64,000 nt of DNA, taken from positions 2,398,075 to 2,462,074 of the forward strand of contig NC_020302.1 of assembly GCF_000341345.1 (NCBI RefSeq). Direction: 5' to 3'. Both the position numbers and the translations under genes were made by a program. The notes beneath the pieces were generated by a model, which was not told the origin of the DNA, made no database searches, and was given only the letters and a program-made list of their open reading frames with translations. The stretch comes from Corynebacterium halotolerans YIM 70093 = DSM 44683. Lineage in GTDB: Bacteria; Actinomycetota; Actinomycetes; Mycobacteriales; Mycobacteriaceae. This document shows positions 9,042 to 18,862 of this stretch, piece after piece (position 1 is the first letter of the stretch; every line of letters starts with the position of its first letter).

Positions 9042-10268
9042 CTACAGCCGCGAGGCGTAGTTCGACAGGTAGTCGGCGTGGACCACGGGGCGGCGCTGCC
9101 CCTCCGGCAGATCCTCGGTGTGCTTGCCGAGCATGCCGTGCAGGACGTCGGAGTCGTAGGCGACCTCGCCGCGGCCCACGATCTGGCCGTCCGGGCCGAT
9201 GATCTCGACGATCTCACCGGCCTGGAACTCGCCCTCCACGGCGGTGATGCCCACCGCGAGCAGGGAGACGCCGCCACCGGTCACGGCGTCGACGGCGCCG
9301 GCGTCGAGACGCAGCGTGCCGCCGGTGTCCGCGGAGTACAGGGCCCAGAACTTCCAGGCGCTCAGACGGTCCTCGCGCGGGTGGAACGCGGTGCCGACGT
9401 TCGCGTCATCCAGCGCCGGACCGATATTCGCCGCGGAGGTCAGCAGGACGGGAACGCCGCCGCGGGAGGCCAGGCGGGCGGCGGAGACCTTGGAGGCCAT
9501 GCCGCCGGTGCCCACCAGCCCGCCGTCACCCGCGACGACACCCTTCAGGTCACGTCCGGTGCGCACCTCGGAGATGAAGTTCGCGTCCGGTTCCGCGGGG
9601 TTCTTGTCGTAGAGGCCGTCGACGTCGGAGAGCAGCACCAGGGCATCGGCCGCCATCAGGTGCGCGACGATGGCGGACAGTCGGTCGTTGTCGCCGAAGC
9701 GCATCTCGGAGGTGGCGACGGTGTCGTTCTCGTTGACGATCGGGATGGTGCGCATCTGGCGCAGACGGTCGATGGTGCGCTGGGCGTTGCGGGCACGGTC
9801 GCGGCGGCCGGCGTCGGAGGCGGTGAGCAGGACCTGACCGATGGTGCGGCCGTAGCGGGCGAAGGAGCGGCCCCACTGGTGGGCGAGGTGGACCTGGCCG
9901 ACGGCCGCGGCGGCCTGCTTGGTGGCCAGGTCGGTCGGGCGCTGGGTCAGGCCCAGCGGCCCCATGCCGGCGGCGACGGCGCCGGAGGAGACCACGATGA
10001 CATCGGAGCGCTCCATGCGGGCCTGCAGGGCGTCGACGATGTGGTTGATCTTGTTCGGGTCGACGGTGAAGTCCTCGCGGGTCAACGAGGACGAACCGAG
10101 CTTGACCACCACCCGCTTCGCTCCGGCGATGCGCTCGCGCATGGTCGACTCGTGTCCGAAAGCCGGACCTTCGTCGGTGCCGTGGGCGGGCGCCGGGAAC
10201 TCAACGTCGGTGTCGTCGGTGCTTTCGTAGGGGGACAGAGGGAGGCCGTGACTGCGAAGGGAAGTCAT
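9042..10268 (-). CDS. proB: Glutamate 5-kinase with PUA domain
   Basis: ProB phosphorylates glutamate for proline synthesis. The kinase domain begins [21 protein letters not shown] and includes [18 protein letters not shown] and [14 protein letters not shown]-terminal PUA domain follows ([20 protein letters not shown]). The chosen ATG ([10 protein letters not shown]) has GGAGAG just upstream and gives 408 residues; the family usually starts at MRERI (position 10142, 366 residues), so this copy either has a 42-residue acidic leader or starts later. It begins 35 bp after the obg stop and is probably co-transcribed with it. Confidence 0.9.
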   Translation of the reverse strand: MTSLRSHGLPLSPYESTDDTDVEFPAPAHGTDEGPAFGHESTMRERIAGAKRVVVKLGSSSLTREDFTVDPNKINHIVDALQARMERSDVIVVSSGAVAAGMGPLGLTQRPTDLATKQAAAAVGQVHLAHQWGRSFARYGRTIGQVLLTASDAGRRDRARNAQRTIDRLRQMRTIPIVNENDTVATSEMRFGDNDRLSAIVAHLMAADALVLLSDVDGLYDKNPAEPDANFISEVRTGRDLKGVVAGDGGLVGTGGMASKVSAARLASRGGVPVLLTSAANIGPALDDANVGTAFHPREDRLSAWKFWALYSADTGGTLRLDAGAVDAVTGGGVSLLAVGITAVEGEFQAGEIVEIIGPDGQIVGRGEVAYDSDVLHGMLGKHTEDLPEGQRRPVVHADYLSNYASRL

Positions 10269-10303
10269 GTCTCTCCAGATTACCGGCAAGGGTGCGCAAA
10301 GGG

Positions 10304-11818
10304 CTAGCCCTGCCAGCGTTCCCGGTCGGCCGGACGGTCGTCGCCGTAGTCGTATTCGTCGATGAGTCCGCGCCGGGCCTGGGAGGCCCGCTTGCGCTCG
10401 GCGGCCGAGGCGCGCGAGGTGCCCTGCAGGCGGGCGTCGGCACCGCGGCCGGCGAGCGTCGGATCGACTCCCGCGCCGGTCAGGGGCTCCCATTCGAAGG
10501 AAATGTCGCCGATGGTCACGGTCGCGCCGGCCTTCGCGCCGGCCTTGCGCAGGGCGTCCTCGACACCTGCCTTCGCGAGACGATCCGCGAGGTATCCAAC
10601 GGCCTCGTCGTTCTCGAAGTCGGTCTGCAGGATCCAGCGTTCCACCTTGCGACCGGTGACGATGAAGCCACCCTCGATCTGGGGGTCCGGGGCGACGTCG
10701 AAGTCGTGTCCGGAGCCGCGGGCGTCGACGGCGCGGGGCCGGATGACGGTGTGCGCGCGGTCCACCGCCGCCTTCGGACGCCGCTTACGGGCCTTCCGGA
10801 CGACCTCGAGCAGGTGGTACTTCAGCGGATCCAGTCCCTTGCGGGCCACGGCCGAGATGATGAACACGGGCCAGCCGAACTGCTCCTCCAGGTCCTCCTT
10901 GACGAACTCCGCGAGCTCCTCGGCCTCGGGCACGTCGGCCTTGTTCAGCACGATCACCCGCGGGCGATCCCGCAGATCGCCGAGGCCGGTGTCCTCGTCG
11001 AGGGCCGACTGGTAGGCCGCCAGCTCCGCCTCGAGCGCCTCGATGTCGCTGACCGGGTCGCGGCCGGGATCGATGGAGGCGGTGTCGACGACGTGGACGA
11101 GCACACTGGTGCGCTCGATGTGGCGCAGGAAGTCGAGCCCGAGTCCGCGGCCCTCGGAGGCACCGGGGATGAGGCCCGGCACATCGGCCATGGTGAAGGA
11201 CTCGTGACCGACGTTGACCACGCCCAGGTTGGGCTGGAGGGTGGTGAACGGGTAGTCGCCGATCTTCGGCTTGGCGGCCGAGAGCACGGAGATCAGCGAG
11301 GACTTGCCCGCCGAGGGGAAGCCGACGAGGCCGACGTCCGCCATGGACTTCAGCTCGAGGATCAGGTCGTGCTGCTCGCCCGGCTCGCCGTTGAGGGCGA
11401 AGCCGGGGGCCTTGCGCTTGGTGGAGGCCAGCGCGGCATTGCCCAGGCCGCCGAAGCCGCCCTCCGCCGCGATGAAACGGGTGCCCGGGACCGTCAGGTC
11501 GGCCAGGGTCTCCCCGTCCTCGTTCAGGACGACGGTGCCGACGGGGACCTCGAGGATGAGGTCCTTGCCGCGGGCGCCGTTGCGGTGGTCGCCGGCGCCG
11601 TTGCCGCCCCGCTCGGCCGTGATGTGCGGGCGGAAGTGGAAGTCCATCAGAGTGTGGACCTGGGTGGAGACCTCGAGGACGATGTCGCCACCGTGGCCGC
11701 CGTTGCCGCCGTCGGGGCCGCCGAGGGGCTTGAACTTCTCGCGGTGGACGGATGCGACGCCGTTACCACCGTCTCCGGCGGAAAGGTGCAGGACCACGCG
11801 GTCTACGAAGCGGGACAT
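10304..11818 (-). CDS. obg: GTPase Obg/CgtA
   Basis: A 504-residue Obg, an essential GTPase that binds the 50S subunit and couples growth to (p)ppGpp. The N-terminal glycine-rich Obg fold begins [20 protein letters not shown], the G domain has [13 protein letters not shown] (P-loop), DVPGLI and NKAD, and the C-terminal OCT domain follows (residues about 340-430). A basic tail [14 protein letters not shown] ends the protein. The start has GGAGGAA upstream. It heads an obg-proB transcript. Confidence 0.96.
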   Translation of the reverse strand: MSRFVDRVVLHLSAGDGGNGVASVHREKFKPLGGPDGGNGGHGGDIVLEVSTQVHTLMDFHFRPHITAERGGNGAGDHRNGARGKDLILEVPVGTVVLNEDGETLADLTVPGTRFIAAEGGFGGLGNAALASTKRKAPGFALNGEPGEQHDLILELKSMADVGLVGFPSAGKSSLISVLSAAKPKIGDYPFTTLQPNLGVVNVGHESFTMADVPGLIPGASEGRGLGLDFLRHIERTSVLVHVVDTASIDPGRDPVSDIEALEAELAAYQSALDEDTGLGDLRDRPRVIVLNKADVPEAEELAEFVKEDLEEQFGWPVFIISAVARKGLDPLKYHLLEVVRKARKRRPKAAVDRAHTVIRPRAVDARGSGHDFDVAPDPQIEGGFIVTGRKVERWILQTDFENDEAVGYLADRLAKAGVEDALRKAGAKAGATVTIGDISFEWEPLTGAGVDPTLAGRGADARLQGTSRASAAERKRASQARRGLIDEYDYGDDRPADRERWQG

Positions 11819-11920
11819 GTATGGATTCCTCCAGTTCAGTACAGGTAGGCCGATCCTAGCATCGGCCGTGTCCGTAGCATTAAGACGAGAATTGCCGAAC
11901 CTAACACACAGGGAGCCGCC

Positions 11921-12697
11921 ATGAGTTACGACTTCATTCTCTTCGAGCCGGACCGGGACGACTCCGGCGCCCCCAGGATCCTCGGCGACGGGGCGTGGCT
12001 GCGCCTGCGGCTGCGCCGGGACGCCGCCGAGATCACGCCCACCCGGAAGCTGGAGAAGCTGCGCGACGAGATCAACGCCCACGCCACCTTCCTGCCCCGG
12101 GAGGGCATCGAACTGGCCGACGGCGTGGTGCGCCTGCGCGGCGACCGCTGCCTGCAGGTCTCCGTGACCGACGACTCCATCCAGGACACCGCCGTCTGGC
12201 TGGCCACCCTGGCCACGGACCAGGACCTGGGCCTGGCCACCGCCACCGACCGGGAGGTCCTCCTGGTCGGCGACGAAATCCGCGACTTCTCCACCGAGAC
12301 GGCCGAGCTGGACCAGCCCGTGGTTTCCCCCGCCCGCATCCCGCTGCTGCTGGCCGAGGTGCAGGCGGCCCAGGAGGACTCCGGCGACGGTGACTTCGCC
12401 GCCGACTTCCTCATCGTCTCCGACCTCTCGGCCCCGGAGACCTACCTGCAGACCACCTACCGCCCCGAGGACGGCAGCTGGCAGCTGGAGTACCGCGACG
12501 GCTCCGTGGCCAAGCACTTCCACACCCGGGTGGGTGGCCGGGCCGAGGTGGAGGACGCCTTCGCCAGGTGGATCACCCGCGACAGGTCCCTGAAGAAGGA
12601 GTTCGACTGGAAGCACCTGGACATCCCGGAGGCCGCCATCGAATACGAGACCAGCGCCGGCCACGACCTCGGCGAGGATGGCCGCCACTCCCGCTGA
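11921..12697 (+). CDS. Uncharacterised acidic protein, tandem paralogue 1 (Imm1-like C-terminal region?)
   Basis: A 258-residue soluble protein of unknown function, starting [10 protein letters not shown], with no signal or membrane segment. It shares its plan with the next gene: a middle segment ([22 protein letters not shown]) and a C-terminal segment [20 protein letters not shown] followed by a helix [11 protein letters not shown] and EFDWKHL. The last part resembles the pattern of Imm1-type immunity and actinobacterial toxin-neighbour proteins, but there is no toxin gene nearby, so this is only a hint. It is divergent from obg, with 102 bp between starts. Confidence 0.6.
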   Translation: MSYDFILFEPDRDDSGAPRILGDGAWLRLRLRRDAAEITPTRKLEKLRDEINAHATFLPREGIELADGVVRLRGDRCLQVSVTDDSIQDTAVWLATLATDQDLGLATATDREVLLVGDEIRDFSTETAELDQPVVSPARIPLLLAEVQAAQEDSGDGDFAADFLIVSDLSAPETYLQTTYRPEDGSWQLEYRDGSVAKHFHTRVGGRAEVEDAFARWITRDRSLKKEFDWKHLDIPEAAIEYETSAGHDLGEDGRHSR

Positions 12698-12797
12698 AGC
12701 CGCCGCAGCGGGGTGCCAGCGCGCCCCGTCGGGGTCTGTTCGGGGTGGGTCACCGCCCCGCCGCCGCAAAGACGGTGACTGTGTCCGGCCCTCCCGC

Positions 12798-12803
12798 TAG
12801 GGT
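12798..12803 (+). promoter_or_regulatory. Candidate -10 box of a leaderless promoter
   Basis: TAGGGT lies 6 nt before the ATG of the second hypothetical gene, which has no ribosome-binding site. Confidence 0.4.
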
Positions 12804-12809
12804 AACGGC

Positions 12810-13688
12810 ATGCTCTTCGAGTTCCTCTATTTCATCCCCGACCGCACGCGATCGGGAAGAGTGCACGTTGATCCGTACGATCCGCTGGAGGCCACGGTCC
12901 GCCGCATGGAGGCCACCCGGCTCACGTCCTCCCCGCTACTGCGGGATCTGGAGGCGGACGCGGCGGCCATCGCCCGGCGCATCGCGGTGAGCGGGGATCC
13001 CTCGGTACCGGATCCGAGCGCCCGCCAGCTGGGGGACCGCACCATGCTGGTCAGCCTGGAGACCGACTCCGTGGAGGAGGCCTTCAACGACCTCGTGCAG
13101 CTGGCCATCGACGCCGATGTGGGGCTCGCGGAGCTGAGCAGCGCGCAGGTCTACCTCCACGGCGACGACAGCGTCGAGGTGAGCCTGGAGATGACGGAGC
13201 TGTCCGTGCCCTGGACCTCGCCGGCCGCGCTGCGGTCCTACGTCCACCGCACCAACCCGGCGAATGTGTGGGACTGGGTGCCCGCCCGCGACTCCCGGCT
13301 GGCCGAGACCGGATACCTGGACGAGTTCCTGCTGCTCACCCGCCACCCACGTGCGGACCGGTTCATCCAGACCCACCTCGATCAGCGCACCGGCGCCTGG
13401 GTCATCGAGGTCGCGGAGGAAGGCCGGCGTTACACCACCCGCCGCCGCGGTGAGGAGGAGGTGACCGCCGTCCTCCACCGGTGGCTGTTCAGGGGCATGG
13501 CCGTCCTCGACGACGGCCCCTGGCGCAGCACGGCCGGAACGGACGGGGTGCCCAGGCGCGACGGGTTCGGTCGTTTCATCGCCGACCCCGCCCTCGACGA
13601 GGGGGACGACGGGGACTCCGACGACGGCGGCCGTCATGACGACGCGCCGAGCCCCACCCCGCCGCCGACCCCGGTGCTCGTCGGGTAG
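12810..13688 (+). CDS. Uncharacterised protein, tandem paralogue 2
   Basis: A 292-residue protein starting MLFEFLYFIPD. It parallels the previous gene segment by segment: TMLVSLETDSVEEAFNDLVQLA matches its middle, and FIQTHLDQRTGAWVIEVAEE plus EEEVTAVLHRWLF matches its C-terminal part. It adds a proline/aspartate-rich tail of about 35 residues. No signal peptide or membrane segment is seen. The two are probably an old tandem duplication kept as separate proteins. Function is unknown. Confidence 0.6.
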   Translation: MLFEFLYFIPDRTRSGRVHVDPYDPLEATVRRMEATRLTSSPLLRDLEADAAAIARRIAVSGDPSVPDPSARQLGDRTMLVSLETDSVEEAFNDLVQLAIDADVGLAELSSAQVYLHGDDSVEVSLEMTELSVPWTSPAALRSYVHRTNPANVWDWVPARDSRLAETGYLDEFLLLTRHPRADRFIQTHLDQRTGAWVIEVAEEGRRYTTRRRGEEEVTAVLHRWLFRGMAVLDDGPWRSTAGTDGVPRRDGFGRFIADPALDEGDDGDSDDGGRHDDAPSPTPPPTPVLVG

Positions 13689-13731
13689 GACGGGAGCGGC
13701 TGAGTCCGTCCACAGCCCCGGACAATGACGA

Positions 13732-13768
13732 AACCCGCCGCCCCCGGGAATCCGGGGTGCAGCGGGTT
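13732..13768 (-). terminator. Terminator of rplU-rpmA
   Basis: Outer arms AACCCGC/GCGGGTT enclose an inner CCCCGG-GAAT-CCGGGG hairpin, with TTTCGTC following on the minus strand. It lies between convergent genes and may serve both. Confidence 0.7.
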
Positions 13769-13796
13769 CGGGTCGAAGTGACCGGGTGTCGGCGAC

Positions 13797-14069
13797 TTAG
13801 GCGTCGACAGCGACCGGGGCATCCTCAACGATGTTGACCATGCGACGGTTGCGCTTGATGCCGAACTGGACGGCACCGGACTTCAGGGCGAACAGCGTGT
13901 CGTCGCCACCGCGGCCGACGTTCTCGCCCGGGTGGAACTTGGTGCCGCGCTGACGGACCAGGATCTCGCCGGCCTTGACCTGCTGACCACCGAAGCGCTT
14001 GACGCCGAGGCGCTTGGCCTCGGAGTCGCGGCCGTTGCTGGAGCTTGACGCACCCTTCTTGTGTGCCAT
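13797..14069 (-). CDS. rpmA: 50S ribosomal protein L27
   Basis: A 90-residue L27. The N-terminus [29 protein letters not shown] is the conserved arm that reaches the peptidyl-transferase centre; unlike Firmicutes, no cleavable leader precedes it. It follows rplU by 43 bp in the usual two-gene operon. Confidence 0.98.
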   Translation of the reverse strand: MAHKKGASSSSNGRDSEAKRLGVKRFGGQQVKAGEILVRQRGTKFHPGENVGRGGDDTLFALKSGAVQFGIKRNRRMVNIVEDAPVAVDA

Positions 14070-14112
14070 TGGTTTTCCCTCCTCAGGGATCTAATCGGAT
14101 TAGACGGCAGGC

Positions 14113-14418
14113 TTACTTGATGCCGGTGACCTTGAGAACCGTCAGCGACTGACGGTGGCCCTGGCGGCGCTTGTAGCCGGTCTTGTTCTTGTACTTCAGG
14201 ATGTCGATCTTCTTGCCCTTGGTCTGCTCGACGATTTCAGCGTCGACGCTCACGGTGGCGAGATCATCGGTCTTGGACTTGACGTTGGCGCCATCGACGA
14301 GCAGAACCGGGGTGAGAGCCACGGACGAACCCGGCTCACCCTCGATCTTCTCGACCTTGACGAGGTCACCTTCGGCAACCTTGTACTGCTTGCCGCCGGT
14401 CTTGACGATCGCGTACAT
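14113..14418 (-). CDS. rplU: 50S ribosomal protein L21
   Basis: A 101-residue L21 that binds 23S rRNA and neighbours L20. [14 protein letters not shown] at the start and the C-terminal [15 protein letters not shown] signature are intact. GGAGG precedes the ATG closely. It is the first gene of rplU-rpmA and has a 200-bp leader with a strong hairpin. Confidence 0.98.
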   Translation of the reverse strand: MYAIVKTGGKQYKVAEGDLVKVEKIEGEPGSSVALTPVLLVDGANVKSKTDDLATVSVDAEIVEQTKGKKIDILKYKNKTGYKRRQGHRQSLTVLKVTGIK

Positions 14419-14515
14419 AGGAGGGTTACCCCTTATCTAAACTCGGCTCAGGCGCCCGGTGGGGCAACCTGAATGGACGTGTTACTGCTGAGCGTTCCGG
14501 GTTCTGCAGGCACGC

Positions 14516-14568
14516 CCGCAACCGAGGGTTGCGGACGGCGCAAGTTACCCTAAAACAGCGACTGTCAA
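14516..14568 (-). promoter_or_regulatory. rplU promoter and hairpin leader
   Basis: On the minus strand a TTGACA (14563-14568) is followed by an AT-rich stretch with candidate -10 boxes TAGGGT or TAACTT. About 10 nt downstream stands a perfect 8-bp hairpin CCGCAACC-CTC-GGTTGCGG (14516-14534). The hairpin lies in the predicted 5' leader, about 100 nt before the rplU start, where an L21 autoregulatory leader would be. The exact -10 is uncertain because spacing to TTGACA is short. Confidence 0.45.
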
Positions 14569-14627
14569 ATACTACCCCGCAGGGCAAGTAAAAAACAAAC
14601 CGCGTCTACCTGGACCTTTCGACCCCA

Positions 14628-17600
14628 TCAGGACGACGACGTGCGACGCACCACTCGGCGACGGCCCCTGCCGGACCCTTTCGGCGTCGACTCCGCGGCC
14701 TGCTCCGGCTCGGACTTCCGCTGCTTCCCGGCCGCCGGGCTGCGGTCCTGCGGCCGCTGCTTCTCGACGTCCGGCTGGGCCATCGTCCGACGTACCGCGC
14801 GGCGACGCCCGCGGCGTCCCGCCTGCTCCTTCGCGGCCTGCTCCTGCGCGGGCCGCTCCTGTGCCGGTTCCCCGGCGCGGGGCTCGCTGCGGGTAGTGGT
14901 GCGGCGGCGGCCTCGGCGGCGGGAGGAACCGTCCTCCCGGCGGCCGTCGGCACGCTCATCGCGCTGCCCGCCCCGGGGCCGGTCCGCCGACTTGTCCGTG
15001 GCCTTCCCGACCTCGTCGTCCTCCTTCGCCGCGCCCGGCTCCACCCAGTCGGCGACCGGTTCGGTCGGGGCCTGGGCGAAGTCCTCGGGGTTCGGGCGGT
15101 GGTCGGAACGGGAGTTGCCGCGGGTACGGCGGCGCCGGCGCGGGGAGCGCTCCCAGTCGGCGACCGCCTGCTGGAAGGACTTCTCCCCCGTCGGGGCGAG
15201 CTCGATGTCGGGCTCGTCGTCGACCGGGTCCTCGGTCACGTCGGCGGTGCGGCCGGTGTGCTGCGGCACGAGGTTGGCGGCCGACGGCTCGTCCGGGTCG
15301 GTCTCGGCGGCCAGGTCCACAGCGGCGGAGACGATCTCCTCCAGGTCGCTGGTGTGCTCATCGTCCCGGGAGCGGCCCCGGCCGCGGCCGCGACTGCCCC
15401 GGCGCGGGGAACGGCGCTGATCGTCCCGCTCCTCGCGGCCCCGCTGGCCCTTCCGGCCCTTCCCGTCGCGGGAACGGCCGGTGTCCCCGGTCTCGGCCCG
15501 GTCGGCCCTGTCGTCGGAGTCCTCGCTGCCGCCCGCGACGATGACGGAGGCCGCGAGCTCCTCGATGTCGCTGTCGGAGCTGACGGCGGGCGCCTTGGGG
15601 GCGTCGTCACGCTGCGTGGCGGCGGCCGCCGGGGGGCGCCCCGGCTCCTGCTCCGGCCGGGGGCGACGGCGGCCGCGGCGCGGGCCACGTTCCTCGTGCT
15701 CGGCGCGCTCGGGCTGCTCCTCGACCGGATCGTCGTGGAGGATGAGACCGCGGCCGGCGCAGTGCTCGCACTCGGTGGAGAAGGTCTCCAGCAGTCCGGT
15801 GCCCAGGCGCTTGCGGGTCATCTGCACCAGACCGAGCGAGGTGACCTCGGAGACCTGGTGGCGGGTACGGTCGCGGCCGAGCGCCTCGGTCAGGCGCCGC
15901 AGGACGAGATCCTGGTTCTCGGGCAGGACCATGTCGATGAAGTCGACGACGATCATGCCGCCGATGTCACGCAGGCGCATCTGGCGGACGATCTCCTCGG
16001 CGGCCTCGAGGTTGTTGCGGGTGACCGTCTCCTCGAGGTTGCCGCCCGAGCCGGTGAACTTGCCGGTGTTGACGTCGATGACGGTCATCGCCTCGGTGCG
16101 TTCGATGATCAGGGTGCCACCCGACGGCAACCAGACCTTGCGGGCGAGCGCCTTCTGCAGCTGCTCGTCCACGCGGAACTGCTCGAAGGCGTCCCGGTCA
16201 CCGTGGGCCGCGCGGTCGTACTTCTGTACCCGGTCCAGCAGGTCCGGGGCGACGGCTTTCACGTAGGCGTGCACGGTCTTCCAGGCCCGGTCGCCGTCGA
16301 CGATCAGCGCGGAGAAGTCCTCGTTGAACAGGTCGCGGACGACCTTGACGAGCATGTCCGGCTCCTCGTACATGGTCACCGGCTTCGCGCCCTTGGAGTC
16401 CTTCTCCTTCTGCGCGGCGTTCTGGACGTCCTCCCACAGGCGGTGCAGGCGGTTGACGTCCGCCGCGATGGCCTCCTCGGGCACGTTCTCGGCGGCGGTG
16501 CGGATGATCGCCCCACCCTGCCCGGGCACGACCCGGCCCAGGATCTCCTTGAGCCGCTTGCGCTCCGGCCCGGGCAGCTTGCGGGAGATACCCGCCGAAC
16601 GGCCGCCCGGCACGTAGACCAGGTAGCGGCCCGCCAGGGAGATCTGCGTGGTCAGGCGCGCCCCCTTGTGGCCGACCGGGTCCTTGGTGACCTGGACGAG
16701 CACCTGGTCGCCGGACTTCAGCGCCTGCTCGATGCGGCGGCTGCGCCCGCCCAGCCCGGTGGACTTCCAGTCGACCTCGCCGGCGTAGAGCACCCCGTTG
16801 CGGTCCTTGCCGATGTCGATGAACGCGGCCTCCATGCTGGGCAGTACGTTCTGCACGCGCCCGAGGTAGATGTTGCCGATCATCGAGGCCTGCGTCTCCG
16901 AGGTCACGAAGTGCTCGACGAGCAGGTCGTCCTCCAGGACACCCACCTGGGTCACCAGGCCCGGGTGGTCGTGGCGCTGGCGCTCGCGCACGACCATGGT
17001 GCGCTCCACGGACTCGCGGCGGGCCAGGAACTCAGCCTGGGTGACGATGTGACGTTTCTTGCGGCCCTCCTCGCGCATCTCGGCGCGACGGCGCTTCTGG
17101 GACTCCAGGCGGGTCGAGCCCTTCAGGGCCACCGGCTCCTCCGGCAGGTCCTCGCCGTCGGCGGTGTCAGCGTCCTGGGTGCGGTCGGCGGTGGGCGTGT
17201 CGAGGTCGTGCGTGTCGACGTCGCGCTGCTCCTGCCCGCGGGCGTCCTCGGCGCCACGTCCGCGGCTGGCGCCACGGCGGCCACGGCGGCGGCGTCGGGA
17301 AGCGGCCTCCCCACCGTCGGGGGTGTCGCCGGCCCCGGTGGCGTCGGCGGTGCCGGCGTCTCCGGTCTCAGTGCTGTCGGTGGTCGCGGCCGGGGCCGTC
17401 CTGGTCTGCTTCGGCGCCATGAACAGGGGCACGAACTGGGCGGCGGTGTCCTCCGCGGTCTCGGGCTTCGGGGTGATCTCCGGGGTGATGTCCTCCAGCA
17501 GCTCACTGTCGCCCTGTTCCTCGATGGCGGCGGCGAGATCCGCCTCGACCTTCTCCTCGATCTGGTGGATCTCGTTGGCGACGTTCTTGCGCACGCGGGT

Positions 17601-18638
17601 GCGGATCTTCTCCACCGGCTCCCCGCCCTGCTGCTGTGTGGCCTCCCCCGTGGCCTGGTCCTCGGCCTGGTCCTCGGCCTGGTCCTCGGCCTGATCCCCG
17701 GCCGGCTCCTCCGCGGTGACGGTTTCTGCGGCGGGGGCCTGCGGGGTGTCGCCGGCGGCGAGGGCGTCGAGCAGGCGCTCGGCCTCGGCGCGGCTGAGCG
17801 AGGACTGGGCGACCTTGACGATGCCCAGCGCGTCGAGGGCGACGATGAGGTCGCGGGACGTCATCCCGAGGGCCTTGGCCAGCACGTGGACGCGGGTCTT
17901 CTCCCCGAGCCGGCCGCGGTCGAAGTCGGCGGCCGGGGTGGTCTCGGCGGCGGGCGCCGGAGTGGTGCCCGGAGTGGCGCGCTTGACCGCGCGCTTGGTC
18001 TTCTTCCGCGTGTCTGCGTCACCGGCGGCGCGCTCGGCGACCGGATCGGCGGTCACGGTGGAGTCGGCGGAGGGGTTGGCCATCTTCGCGTCTGTGCCGG
18101 CGTTCCGGCGGCCGCCGCGGCGGGTGTTCTTCTTCGGCTGCCCGGTCGGGGCGGCCGTCCCGACGGCGTCGGTGGATTCCGCGGTCCCCGTGGCGGCGGT
18201 GGCCTGCACGGCCTGCTCGACCGAGGAGTCGGCGTCCGGGCCCTCCATGGTCTGGGCGGCCGCGCCCGTGGTCTTCTTCCCGGTTTTCTTCGTCGCCTTG
18301 GTGCCCGAGCTGCGGGTGGCGCGGCGCTTCCTGGGCTGCTCGGCGGACTCCGCGGCGGTGTTTCCGGTGACGTCGGTGGCTTCGGGGGCCGGTCCCTCTG
18401 CGGCGGGGGCGTCGTCGCCCGGCGTCGGGGTGGTCTTCCCGGAAGTCTTGCGTGTGGTCTTCCGTGTCGTCTTCTTCGTCGCCCCGGTGCCCGAGCTGCG
18501 GGTGGCGCGGCGCTTCCTGGGCTGCTCGGCGGACTCCGCGGCGGTGTTTCCGGTGACGTCGGTGGCGTCGGCGTTCTTCGCGACGTCCCCGCCTTCCGGA
18601 TTCTGGGGATCGTTATTGGATGCAGTGGAATCAGCCAC
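14628..18638 (-). CDS. rne: Ribonuclease E/G, unusually long form
   Basis: A 1336-residue endoribonuclease that starts mRNA decay and processes rRNA/tRNA. The catalytic core lies near residues 530-1000: S1 domain (GNIYLGRVQNVLPSMEAAFIDIG), 5'-sensor, DNase I-like part with VIDVNTGKFTG and VDFIDMV (catalytic Asp residues), and the zinc-link CEHCAGRG. It is flanked by disordered arms: about 530 N-terminal residues of Lys/Thr/Ala/Glu-rich sequence with two near-identical blocks (VTGNTAAESAEQPRKRRATR) and a DQAE run, and about 330 C-terminal residues of Arg/Asp/Glu-rich sequence. The C. glutamicum enzyme is near 1000 residues, so the arms are long here. Confidence 0.95.
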   Translation of the reverse strand: MADSTASNNDPQNPEGGDVAKNADATDVTGNTAAESAEQPRKRRATRSSGTGATKKTTRKTTRKTSGKTTPTPGDDAPAAEGPAPEATDVTGNTAAESAEQPRKRRATRSSGTKATKKTGKKTTGAAAQTMEGPDADSSVEQAVQATAATGTAESTDAVGTAAPTGQPKKNTRRGGRRNAGTDAKMANPSADSTVTADPVAERAAGDADTRKKTKRAVKRATPGTTPAPAAETTPAADFDRGRLGEKTRVHVLAKALGMTSRDLIVALDALGIVKVAQSSLSRAEAERLLDALAAGDTPQAPAAETVTAEEPAGDQAEDQAEDQAEDQATGEATQQQGGEPVEKIRTRVRKNVANEIHQIEEKVEADLAAAIEEQGDSELLEDITPEITPKPETAEDTAAQFVPLFMAPKQTRTAPAATTDSTETGDAGTADATGAGDTPDGGEAASRRRRRGRRGASRGRGAEDARGQEQRDVDTHDLDTPTADRTQDADTADGEDLPEEPVALKGSTRLESQKRRRAEMREEGRKKRHIVTQAEFLARRESVERTMVVRERQRHDHPGLVTQVGVLEDDLLVEHFVTSETQASMIGNIYLGRVQNVLPSMEAAFIDIGKDRNGVLYAGEVDWKSTGLGGRSRRIEQALKSGDQVLVQVTKDPVGHKGARLTTQISLAGRYLVYVPGGRSAGISRKLPGPERKRLKEILGRVVPGQGGAIIRTAAENVPEEAIAADVNRLHRLWEDVQNAAQKEKDSKGAKPVTMYEEPDMLVKVVRDLFNEDFSALIVDGDRAWKTVHAYVKAVAPDLLDRVQKYDRAAHGDRDAFEQFRVDEQLQKALARKVWLPSGGTLIIERTEAMTVIDVNTGKFTGSGGNLEETVTRNNLEAAEEIVRQMRLRDIGGMIVVDFIDMVLPENQDLVLRRLTEALGRDRTRHQVSEVTSLGLVQMTRKRLGTGLLETFSTECEHCAGRGLILHDDPVEEQPERAEHEERGPRRGRRRPRPEQEPGRPPAAAATQRDDAPKAPAVSSDSDIEELAASVIVAGGSEDSDDRADRAETGDTGRSRDGKGRKGQRGREERDDQRRSPRRGSRGRGRGRSRDDEHTSDLEEIVSAAVDLAAETDPDEPSAANLVPQHTGRTADVTEDPVDDEPDIELAPTGEKSFQQAVADWERSPRRRRRTRGNSRSDHRPNPEDFAQAPTEPVADWVEPGAAKEDDEVGKATDKSADRPRGGQRDERADGRREDGSSRRRGRRRTTTRSEPRAGEPAQERPAQEQAAKEQAGRRGRRRAVRRTMAQPDVEKQRPQDRSPAAGKQRKSEPEQAAESTPKGSGRGRRRVVRRTSSS
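17654..17697. repeat. 12-bp tandem repeat inside rne
   Basis: Three exact copies of CCTGGTCCTCGG and a partial fourth encode the run (DQAE)3 in the disordered N-terminal arm of RNase E. Such a run can gain or lose units in frame by slippage. Confidence 0.85.
18300..18380. repeat. 81-bp direct repeat in rne, copy 1
   Basis: Identical over 81 bp with the copy 186 bp to the right. It encodes the block VTGNTAAESAEQPRKRRATR and its flanks. Confidence 0.85.
18486..18566. repeat. 81-bp direct repeat in rne, copy 2
   Basis: Exact match to copy 1, in the same reading frame of the RNase E N-terminal arm, so recombination between the two would delete 62 codons without a frameshift. Confidence 0.85.
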
Positions 18639-18862
18639 GGGCGCTCCTGTAATTGTTGTCCGGCGCGGTTCCCCGGGCGCTGGCGAGATGCTCGCCGCCG
18701 CCGCGCAGGGAGACCGGCCGGGAAGATTTCTCGGTCCGGTGTTCAGTTGTCCTCACATGCGCCGCCTCAGCGGACCCCGGCGGGGCGACGACGGCGCAAT
18801 GGATTCCCATTGTCGCACATTCCACCCGGCCCTCGCCGGAGCGCAGTACCATTGCTTTCGGT

